From the NCBI GenBank assembly GCA_030248825.1, contig JARCMB010000305.1, positions 1 through 7,662 on the forward strand: a DNA stretch of 7,662 nt. Reading direction: 5' to 3'. This stretch comes from Pseudanabaenaceae cyanobacterium MP8IB2.15. GTDB lineage: Bacteria; Cyanobacteriota; Cyanobacteriia; Pseudanabaenales; Pseudanabaenaceae. This document shows positions 1 through 5,463 of this stretch, piece by piece. Both the position numbers and the translations under genes were made by a program. Below the pieces are notes generated by a model that worked only from the letters and a program-made list of their open reading frames with translations, was not told the DNA's origin and did not search any database. Each line of letters opens with the position of its first letter. Positions within the stretch are counted from its first letter, which is position 1.

Positions 1-82
1 CGGGATGTCCGTGTATCCCGACGCTCATCTGGGTACAGATAGAGCGCGGGACTTACAGCCTCCCGAACCCACCATTAGTTAA
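1..82 (+). ncRNA. Structured RNA, candidate 3' part of 6S RNA (5' end outside window)
   Basis: Three hairpins lie back to back. CGGGAT (1-6) pairs with ATCCCG (15-20). Positions 22-31 pair with 36-46 in ten base pairs with one bulged A (41) and a four-base loop. CGGGA (47-51) can pair with TCCCG (61-65). Such dense pairing is more typical of RNA than of coding sequence. In known 6S RNAs the 3' strand of the central bubble carries a hairpin followed by a GGGTTACAGCC-like segment. Here the ten-pair hairpin is followed by GGGACTTACAGCC (48-60), and CGAAC at 64-68 could close a stem with a 5' GTTCG lying outside the window. 6S RNA binds the housekeeping RNA polymerase by mimicking an open promoter. 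The family assignment rests on remembered consensus and half the molecule is missing, so it is tentative. The strand is also inferred, because hairpins read on both. The alternative is the last 26 codons of a protein reading to TAA at 80-82. Confidence 0.4.
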
Positions 83-109
83 ACACAGATTTCTGGGTCT
101 AAATTTTTT
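83..109 (+). terminator. Weak intrinsic terminator-like hairpin
   Basis: ACACAG (83-88) and CTGGGT (93-98) pair with one A-G mismatch around an ATTT loop, and six T residues follow at 104-109. It sits just after the structured region and before the glycosyltransferase, so it would end the upstream transcript. The stem is short and the T run starts five bases after it, so efficiency is doubtful. ACCCA (67-71) can alternatively pair with TGGGT (94-98). Confidence 0.35.
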
Positions 110-146
110 GTTTTGGTCTGGAACACTGGAGATCGATGGTTGCAGT

Positions 147-178
147 TGTTAACTATTCGTTGTTTACTGTTAATCGTT
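147..178 (+). repeat. Degenerate direct repeat in the leader of the GT2 gene
   Basis: TGTTAACTATTCGTT (147-161) and TGTTAATCGTT (168-178) are the same word apart from a four-base stretch present only in the first copy. They lie in a T-rich stretch that ends 20 bp before the GTG start. Imperfect GTTAA-type runs are common between cyanobacterial genes; no function is visible. No convincing promoter was found in 110-198, although TTGCAG at 140-145 is a poor -35 candidate. Confidence 0.3.
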
Positions 179-198
179 CAATGTTTTCTGTTTGAATC

Positions 199-1077
199 GT
201 GAAAGTATCTGTAATTTTGCCGACGAAAGATCGCGGCGTTGCCATATCCGAGACAATCGCTTCTTTACTTGCTTTAGACTTCGCTCAAGATCGGCACGAG
301 ATTTTGATTGTTGATAATCTTTCTAGCCCCGAAAATCAGCGACACTTGCAAAGTTTTCAGGCAGATCATGTCGATCGAATCCGCTATGTGCGTGAGCCAA
401 AGCTCGGTCTGTGCAACGCTCGGAACTGCGGCATTAACAACAGTCGTGGCGAAATTCTCGTTTTCCTCGATGATGATGCGATCGTACCAACCTACTGGCT
501 GAAGAACATCGTCCAACATTTCTCCGATCATCCCAATGCATATGCGTTAGGCGGGAAAGTAATCGCTAAATTCACTTCCCCTCCACCTGACTGGTTAGAT
601 CGACGGTTGGGAATTTACATCAGCAACTTCGATCATGGTGAGCAAGTACTCAAACTGAAATACAACGAGTATCCCAGAGGCGCAAACATGGCATTTCGGC
701 GCGATGCCTTTACTAAGTGTGGTGAATTTCTCGACTGCTTCGATCGAAAGGGCAATTCCCTCATGAGCTATGGTGACATCGAAATGTGTTATCGCGTCGA
801 TCGACAGGGCTATGACATCCTCTACGTCCCAGATGCCGAAGTCGATCATCTGATTCGGGGCGATCGACTTAATGAAGAGTGGTTTAGGAACCGCTTTTAC
901 TGGCAGGGCAGGTCAGAAGGGCTATTTGAACTGCTCCATTATGGCAGGAAGCATATTCTCAAAAGCCTTTATTCTCACTTCAAGCAAAGTATCAAAGGCG
1001 ATCGATACGACAAACTCCACCACCAAGGATTTCTCACTGCTATAGCTCTTAATTTTTTTAGAACAGAATTTAACTAA
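199..1077 (+). CDS. Family 2 glycosyltransferase (GT-A fold)
   Basis: This 292-residue protein is expected to transfer a sugar from a nucleotide-sugar donor to a cell-surface glycan or lipid-linked acceptor. It opens with the GT2 strand VSVILPTKDRG (3-13), followed by the donor-site VDN (38-40), REPKLGLCNARNCGI (66-79) and the metal-binding DDD triplet in VFLDDDA (88-94). The acceptor half carries GANMAFRR (161-168) and YGDIEMCYRV (191-200), where the acidic residues probably include the catalytic base. No long transmembrane helix is evident, so it is probably cytosolic or membrane-associated. GTG at 199 is the only sensible start: the in-frame ATG at 181 meets a TGA at 193-195, and the GT2 motif begins two residues after the start. 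No clear Shine-Dalgarno is present. The stop lies 21 bp from the end of the convergent receiver gene. The family call is firm; donor and acceptor are unknown. It may serve the same glycan as the GT4 gene nearby. Confidence 0.93.
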   Translation: MKVSVILPTKDRGVAISETIASLLALDFAQDRHEILIVDNLSSPENQRHLQSFQADHVDRIRYVREPKLGLCNARNCGINNSRGEILVFLDDDAIVPTYWLKNIVQHFSDHPNAYALGGKVIAKFTSPPPDWLDRRLGIYISNFDHGEQVLKLKYNEYPRGANMAFRRDAFTKCGEFLDCFDRKGNSLMSYGDIEMCYRVDRQGYDILYVPDAEVDHLIRGDRLNEEWFRNRFYWQGRSEGLFELLHYGRKHILKSLYSHFKQSIKGDRYDKLHHQGFLTAIALNFFRTEFN

Positions 1078-1098
1078 TATTTCTGAAGATTTTAACGA

Positions 1099-1473
1099 TT
1101 ATGGCAGTGATTTTGCCAGCAAAACCTCAATTTTACCAAGCAGTCGAGTTAGTTCAACAGGTTTAGTATCGTAATCATCACAACCAGCTTCGATCACTTT
1201 TGCTCGATCGCCTGACATTGCGTGTGCCGTTAAGCCCAAAATTGGAATCGCTTGAGTTGTGGCTGAATCCTTTAAAATCCGTGCTGCTGCCCAACCATCC
1301 AATACAGGTAAACTCATATCGAGCAGAATAATGTCAGGCATTTCGGTATGCGCCAGCTCTACGCCTTGCTGTCCGTCTACAGCCACAATTACCTTAAAGC
1401 CTTTACGTTCCAAGCGTCTGGATAACATATCTCGGTTCATCTCATTATCTTCAATATACAAAATCTTTGGCAT
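1099..1473 (-). CDS. Single-domain response regulator (CheY/DivK-like receiver)
   Basis: This 124-residue protein is a receiver domain only, without an output or DNA-binding domain. Expected receiver residues are present: acidic pocket E8 and D9, phosphoacceptor D52 in LLDMSLPVLDGW, the T82 switch in GLTAHA, and K104 in DDYDTKPVE. The DDYDTKPVE form and the ILYIEDNEMNRDML opening are typical of receivers found in or beside hybrid histidine kinases. It would receive phosphate from a kinase and act by protein contact. No kinase lies in the window, so the partner is unknown. ATG at 1473 fits the family start; a purine-rich GAGAAGAG precedes it by about seven bases. It is last of three same-strand genes, 30 bp after the FkbM methyltransferase, which suggests co-transcription and possibly a role in controlling glycan production. 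That role is inference. Confidence 0.93.
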   Translation of the reverse strand: MPKILYIEDNEMNRDMLSRRLERKGFKVIVAVDGQQGVELAHTEMPDIILLDMSLPVLDGWAAARILKDSATTQAIPILGLTAHAMSGDRAKVIEAGCDDYDTKPVELTRLLGKIEVLLAKSLP

Positions 1474-1503
1474 TTAGGATCTCTTCTCTTTTTTTCTGGT
1501 TTT

Positions 1504-2247
1504 TTATTGATGAATGCGCGTGAATAGAGCATCCATTTGGAGAATTTCATCAGTATTTGGATCGGTGAGCCAGCCAACAGGACGGCTAAATTGAAATCCT
1601 CTCTCTGTCATGAATTGGAGTAAATCAGGAAATAGTAATTCGCCATCATACATCTGCTTAAAAGATGCTTCTAAAATCACCATATCGATCCGTTTGAGTG
1701 TTTGGGCTGCACCTCGTAAAACATTAGCTTCATAGCCCTGAACATCAATTTTCAGTAAAGTCGGAGAATCCAGTTGAATATCCGCAAATACTAGATCTAG
1801 AGTTGATAATGGCACATCGATCGAATCAGTTTCTAAGGCATCTGGGAAAGCTTGATGGTGGGCAGGGGCTAGAGCCAAAATCGAACTAGAGTGTCGATGC
1901 GAGTTGATATTAAATCTGACTTCGCCAGTTCGATCTCCTAAAGCGATCGGATATATTTTGATGTTTTTGAGTTTAGATAAATTTTGCTGAAGTTTTGGCA
2001 GACAATCTGGTAAAGGCTCAAATGAGTGAATTTGGACACGATCTAGTTCTCCAAATAAATGCGCTGACGCGATCGAAAACTGCCCCACATTCGCACCGAC
2101 ATCAATCACTGTTTTAGGCGCAATTCCCTGCTTCACCAATCCTGAAATCATCTGATAAGAAGTTACGGAAAACATCGACCAAGTAAGGATCGATCGAATC
2201 GCTTTAAAGTCTGTTAGCAAAGAAACAATTGTATTGAGTTTTCCCAT
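1504..2247 (-). CDS. FkbM family SAM-dependent methyltransferase
   Basis: This 247-residue protein is expected to move a methyl group from S-adenosylmethionine to an oxygen, most likely of a sugar given its neighbours. A leader of about 45 residues precedes the SAM-binding glycine loop VIDVGANVGQFS (47-58). SFEPLP (75-80) follows with the acidic residue that usually contacts the SAM ribose, then IALGDRTGEV (101-110), the FkbM signature LLKIDVQGYEANVLRGA (164-180), and MVILEASF (189-196). Length is usual for the family and all core motifs are intact. ATG at 2247 is nine bases after the stop of the GT4 gene with little Shine-Dalgarno signal, so translational coupling is likely. FkbM enzymes often sit in exopolysaccharide, O-antigen or secondary-metabolite clusters. 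The next gene (receiver) begins 30 bp further on. Substrate is unknown. Confidence 0.92.
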   Translation of the reverse strand: MGKLNTIVSLLTDFKAIRSILTWSMFSVTSYQMISGLVKQGIAPKTVIDVGANVGQFSIASAHLFGELDRVQIHSFEPLPDCLPKLQQNLSKLKNIKIYPIALGDRTGEVRFNINSHRHSSSILALAPAHHQAFPDALETDSIDVPLSTLDLVFADIQLDSPTLLKIDVQGYEANVLRGAAQTLKRIDMVILEASFKQMYDGELLFPDLLQFMTERGFQFSRPVGWLTDPNTDEILQMDALFTRIHQ

Positions 2248-2256
2248 ACACCAATT

Positions 2257-3405
2257 TTAACTAAGGATTGAGGAAGAAGTCTCTGAGCTTAGCTTTTGCA
2301 GTAGCTCTGCTAATTTATTCTGGTTACTCTGACACAGATCGGTAAACTTTTCTAGTACGTTAACTGATGTTTGGTGAAATAATTGGGGTGAATCTTGCCA
2401 AAATTCAATCTGATTTACAGCTTTAGTGGCAAAATCTTCCGATCGATCGATCACTAATCCTGTACTTGAGTCGATCGCGCAGTCAATACAACCACGCCCA
2501 AATGCGATTGTGGGAACACCAAATGACATCGCTTCATAGATTGTCAATGGTTCGGCTTCATTAGCATATTTGGTCGGGAAAAGCAGCAAATCTATAGTTT
2601 GAAAAAAAGTAGTTTTATCATCCCCATACTTGGCTCCAATATACTCAGTATGACTAAGTTGGGATAATCTCGCTATAACTTGTGCCTCAATCTCTCGATC
2701 TTGAAAGGGACCTGCAATCAGAGCTTTATATTCAACTCCATTTTTTTCTAGCTGCTCAACCACATCAAGAAATTCCATAATTCCTTTCTCAGCGGCGATG
2801 TTGCTAAGAAACCCAATGATTTTGAGCGCAACTTTAGGTTTAAGGTCAACAGGTGAGGAGATATTCGATCGAATAAACACGATATTAGAGAGTATAAATG
2901 TATGGCTGACAGATTTATAGAGGTGGACTAATTCTCGCTCCATATTCTTACAGAGCACAATATGAATAGAATCTATTCCAGCTAATCTTGTTAATAATTG
3001 AGTCGGTAAAAACTTACGGTTGAGATAAGCATAACTATGATGATGTAAGAAAATCTGCACCTGAAATAGTCGAGCTAAAGCGATAAATAGAGCTTCATAG
3101 AGCTGCCCAAATCCACCCGACAGCCCAATATAGATGCTTAATTTCTGGTCTAATTTCTGACTTTGACGCAGAATCCCCATCAATGAGTAGAGTCCTGCGA
3201 TAATTTTACGAAACCGTGCCAGCCTGACCTGCCAATTGCGCTCTAATGAGTCAGGTGCAAGATCGATAATGGATAAGTTGACCTGAGCTTGAGTCAGCAA
3301 TTTTTGCATCTCAGCATTTACCTGAGATACTCCATACACAGGCGGGGGCAAGGCTCCGATCAAGCAAATACGGTATGATTGAACGATTAAACACTTTAAA
3401 TTCAT
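2257..3405 (-). CDS. GT4-type glycosyltransferase (GT-B fold, glycosyl transferases group 1)
   Basis: This 382-residue retaining glycosyltransferase probably extends a polysaccharide or lipid-linked glycan at the cytoplasmic face. The N-terminal Rossmann half has ICLIGALPPPVYGVSQ (13-28), a glycine-containing loop typical of GT4 enzymes, and HHHSY (121-125). The C-terminal donor-binding half has IIGFLSNIAAEKGI (196-209), ALIAGPF (228-234), and the E-x7-E motif from E283 to E291 within EAEPLTIYEAMSFGVPTI, whose glutamates bind the nucleotide sugar. Length is normal. ATG at 3405 is the only canonical start before the conserved N-terminal strand. The best Shine-Dalgarno, GGAGG (complement of 3422-3426), lies 16 bases away, unusually far. 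This is the first gene of a presumed operon with the FkbM methyltransferase and the receiver. Sugar and linkage cannot be read from sequence. Confidence 0.92.
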   Translation of the reverse strand: MNLKCLIVQSYRICLIGALPPPVYGVSQVNAEMQKLLTQAQVNLSIIDLAPDSLERNWQVRLARFRKIIAGLYSLMGILRQSQKLDQKLSIYIGLSGGFGQLYEALFIALARLFQVQIFLHHHSYAYLNRKFLPTQLLTRLAGIDSIHIVLCKNMERELVHLYKSVSHTFILSNIVFIRSNISSPVDLKPKVALKIIGFLSNIAAEKGIMEFLDVVEQLEKNGVEYKALIAGPFQDREIEAQVIARLSQLSHTEYIGAKYGDDKTTFFQTIDLLLFPTKYANEAEPLTIYEAMSFGVPTIAFGRGCIDCAIDSSTGLVIDRSEDFATKAVNQIEFWQDSPQLFHQTSVNVLEKFTDLCQSNQNKLAELLQKLSSETSSSILS

Positions 3406-3506
3406 CTCGATCGATCGACTTCCTCCGTAAGATTGAAATCATCCAAGTTTTTATTTTAATTCGATCGATTTGCCTTGGTGAGTAAAAAAACAGTAAAGAT
3501 GTGGCT

Positions 3507-3534
3507 TACACTATCATCAATATAATGAAGTGTA
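3507..3534 (+). promoter_or_regulatory. Likely promoter -10 box inside a dyad, for the zinc peptidase gene
   Basis: A perfect TATAAT lies at 3521-3526, 26 bp before the ATG at 3553, giving a predicted leader of about 20 bases. It is bracketed by the inverted repeat TACACT (3507-3512) and AGTGTA (3529-3534), which could be an operator covering the -10 region. No good -35 hexamer is seen at 16-18 bp spacing (the 3497-3503 region reads AGATGTG), so the promoter may need an activator or may be weak. AGAGG at 3541-3545, seven bases before ATG, is a reasonable ribosome binding site. Confidence 0.4.
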
Positions 3535-3552
3535 TAGAGCAGAGGCAGCAAG

Positions 3553-4425
3553 ATGAAATGGAATAACATGCGCCGCAGCGACAACGTGGAGGATGAACGC
3601 AATGATTCATCTGGTTCTGGATCTGGCTCACCAACTGGCGCACTCAGTATAGGCGGCGTAGTTATTGCTGTGATCGCAGGCTTGGTTTTACAAGTCAATC
3701 CGCTTGTGATCTTGGGGTTTCTCCAAAGTAGTAACACTGATACAGGTGCTCCCACATCAAAAAAATTAGCTCCACCAGTCAACGATCGAGACTCAGATTT
3801 TGTCAAAGCCATCTTGGGCGACACCGAAGATACTTGGAGCAAGATCTTTCAGCAACAACTCAACACCCAGTACCAACCGCCCAAACTCGTGTTGTTTCGT
3901 AGCAGTGTCAACTCGGCATGTGGATCTGCCCAAACTTCATCGGGGCCGTTTTACTGTCCTGCTGACAAGAAAGTTTACCTAGACATGGCTTTCTTTCAAT
4001 ACCTTGAAGCTACGGCAGGTGAAAATGCTGACTTTGCGAGGTCTTATGTGATCGCGCATGAGGTGGGGCATCATGTCCAAAATTTGCTGGGGACATCAGG
4101 TGAGGTAAGACAGTTAAAGTCTGGTGCCAGCAAGGCTAAAGCGAATGAGCTTTCGGTACGGGTTGAGCTTCAGGCTGATTGTCTGGCTGGGGTTTGGGGT
4201 TTCAATTCGGCACAACGAGGTTTAATCGATCGAAAAGATGTCAGCACTGCACTGAATACGGCGACGCAGATTGGCGATGACTATTTGCAAAAGCAGGCCA
4301 AGAGAAATGTTGTGCCAGAATCCTTTACGCATGGGACATCTCAACAACGGGTGAATTGGTTCACACGCGGGCTCAAGTCAGGTGATATCGATCAATGTGA
4401 TACTTTCAAGACTAATCGCTTGTAG
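3553..4425 (+). CDS. Membrane-anchored neutral zinc metallopeptidase (Zn_peptidase family, YpfJ-like)
   Basis: This 290-residue protein belongs to the putative neutral zinc metallopeptidase family (Pfam Zn_peptidase, E. coli YpfJ type). The N terminus is a charged start (MKWNNMRRSDNVEDERND), a Ser/Gly linker (19-29), and one hydrophobic segment at about 31-57 that should anchor it in the inner or thylakoid membrane, as in YpfJ. The catalytic domain has ACGSAQTSSGPFYCPAD (122-138), where C123 and C135 may form a disulphide, YLDMAFF (142-148), and the zinc motif HEVGHH (169-174) with E170 as catalytic base. ELQADCLAGVW (205-215) probably supplies the third metal ligand, and FTHGTSQQRVNWFTRG (258-273) is the conserved tail. 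All key residues are intact and the length is usual. AGAGG seven bases before ATG supports the start. Physiological substrates of this family are largely unknown. The permease gene follows after about 51 bp on the same strand. Confidence 0.93.
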   Translation: MKWNNMRRSDNVEDERNDSSGSGSGSPTGALSIGGVVIAVIAGLVLQVNPLVILGFLQSSNTDTGAPTSKKLAPPVNDRDSDFVKAILGDTEDTWSKIFQQQLNTQYQPPKLVLFRSSVNSACGSAQTSSGPFYCPADKKVYLDMAFFQYLEATAGENADFARSYVIAHEVGHHVQNLLGTSGEVRQLKSGASKAKANELSVRVELQADCLAGVWGFNSAQRGLIDRKDVSTALNTATQIGDDYLQKQAKRNVVPESFTHGTSQQRVNWFTRGLKSGDIDQCDTFKTNRL

Positions 4426-4464
4426 TGCCTGTGAGGAGAGAGGGCCAGAAATTAGAGATAGAAT

Positions 4465-4471
4465 GGGAAGG
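4465..4471 (+). promoter_or_regulatory. Ribosome binding site favouring the ATA start
   Basis: GGGAAGG ends five bases before ATA (4477-4479) and 17 bases before TTG (4489-4491). Normal spacing is about 5-9 bases, so this site argues for initiation at or near 4477. The word is not a perfect GGAGG match. Confidence 0.45.
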
Positions 4472-4476
4472 TTTAA

Positions 4477-5238
4477 ATAGACATCCTTTTGCTTTGTGGC
4501 TTTGCTTTTTTGGCAGGTATAATTGATGCCGCAGTTGGAGGTGGAGGTTTGATCCAGCTCCCAGCTTTGTTGGTGATTATGCCACAGACCGCAATCGCTA
4601 CTTTACTAGGAACAAATAAAGTCGCTTCGATCGCAGGTACAGCCGTTGCCGCCGTGCAGTACAGCCGATCCGTTAAACTTGACTGGCGCACGACAATTCC
4701 CGCTTCGATCGCTGCTTTTATTTTTTCCGCAATTGGAGCTAGGATTGCCAGTTTACTGAAGCCTGAAATGCTACGTCCAGTGATTTTGGTGATCCTGATT
4801 GTGGTGGCGATTTATACATTGGTCAAAAAAGATTTCGGCTCACTCCATGCCCCTAAGTTTTTGCCTAATACCCGTTTGGTAATTGGAATTGTCATGGGTA
4901 TGGCGATCGGCTTTTATGATGGCTTTCTCGGCCCTGGTACAGGCAGCTTTCTCACCTTCACTTTTATCGGTGTTTTGGGATTCGATTTTCTCACTGCTTC
5001 GGCTTCTACTAAGGTGGTGAATTTTGCTACAAATCTCTCGGCTCTGATCTACTTTGCTTTTACCGATCGCATTCTCTATTCGATCGCACTCCCAATGGCG
5101 GTTTGTAATATCCTCGGCTCACTGATCGGCACAAAATTAGCTCTAGCAAAGGGTTCAGGTTTTATCAGGATTCTGTTTTTAGTCGTAGTTTCGGGCTTGA
5201 TTCTGAAACTCACCTACGATACTTTTTTCGGCAAGTAG
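4477..5238 (+). CDS. TSUP (TauE/SafE, DUF81) family permease, YfcA-like; probable ATA start
   Basis: This multi-spanning inner-membrane protein belongs to the sulfite exporter TauE/SafE family, whose members move sulfur-containing or other organic anions. It most resembles the E. coli YfcA branch, whose substrate is unknown. Counted from TTG at 4489, visible motifs are AGIIDAAVGGGGLIQLPALL (9-28), LLGTNKVAS (39-47), VGIxMGxAIGFYDGFLGPGTGSF-type repeat at about 131-154, and ASTKVVNFATNLSAL (172-186); these are the two inverted half-repeats of the family. Hydrophobic stretches suggest seven or eight helices. The frame is open upstream only to TAA at 4474-4476. Starting at ATA 4477 adds four residues, giving an N terminus of (M)DILLLCGFAFLAG as in typical relatives, and places GGGAAGG (4465-4471) five bases away. 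The first canonical start, TTG at 4489, is 17 bases from that site. Probably co-transcribed with the peptidase gene. Confidence 0.88.
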   Translation: MDILLLCGFAFLAGIIDAAVGGGGLIQLPALLVIMPQTAIATLLGTNKVASIAGTAVAAVQYSRSVKLDWRTTIPASIAAFIFSAIGARIASLLKPEMLRPVILVILIVVAIYTLVKKDFGSLHAPKFLPNTRLVIGIVMGMAIGFYDGFLGPGTGSFLTFTFIGVLGFDFLTASASTKVVNFATNLSALIYFAFTDRILYSIALPMAVCNILGSLIGTKLALAKGSGFIRILFLVVVSGLILKLTYDTFFGK

Positions 5239-5437
5239 GGTATTCGTGAGATATCCCCAACAAGCACTCAATTTCACGGATCAGTTTTGCTTCGATCGAC
5301 ATTATCTGTCATCTTTTTACCGTAAAAATAGCTCGCAGTTTTTTTGCCGCATCTTTGATCGTTATTTTCACCTCTTTCTATCCGTCAATTTTATGTGATT
5401 GCAGCACGACTAGCTAAAACCATATCCAACGATCGAA

Positions 5438-5462
5438 TGTAGATTAGAGTTCTCAACCTACA
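5438..5462 (-). terminator. Imperfect dyad just after the RND gene stop
   Basis: TGTAG (5438-5442) pairs with CTACA (5458-5462), with partial inner pairing of TT with AA. The dyad begins one base beyond the RND stop codon at 5464-5466. No T run follows on the minus strand (it continues into TTCGATCG), so it may be a processing or mRNA 3'-end stabilising stem rather than an intrinsic terminator. The remaining 5239-5437 gap shows nothing else convincing apart from CGATCG repeats. Confidence 0.25.
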
Positions 5463-5463
5463 C

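Noticed and set aside
31..75. tRNA-like wording (TAGAGCGCGGGACTTACAG, and CCACCA at 69-74)
   Set aside because: The putative anticodon loop has nine bases, there is no T-loop TTCRA, and no acceptor stem partner is found.
2..82. Open frame of 26 codons ending at TAA 80-82, possible C terminus of an upstream protein
   Set aside because: No recognisable motif, and the same bases form three strong hairpins. Kept only as the alternative to the RNA call, since the upstream flank is missing.
1102..1118. Hairpin TGGCA/TGCCA at the end of the receiver gene as a bidirectional terminator
   Set aside because: Five base pairs only, with no T run on either strand, and it lies within the receiver coding sequence.
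199..3405. A complete novel glycan or defence island
   Set aside because: All four genes belong to well-known families, and no unknown gene, transposase or repeat boundary marks an island.
3456..3842. Minus-strand 128-codon frame opposite the zinc peptidase start
   Set aside because: It overlaps a gene with intact conserved motifs and its own product shows no domain, so it is an antisense shadow.
5320..5350. A-run and T-run (TAAAAATAGC...TTTTTTT) in the gap after the permease as a terminator
   Set aside because: The only pairing is A-T between the two runs, with no GC stem, so it is not a convincing intrinsic terminator.
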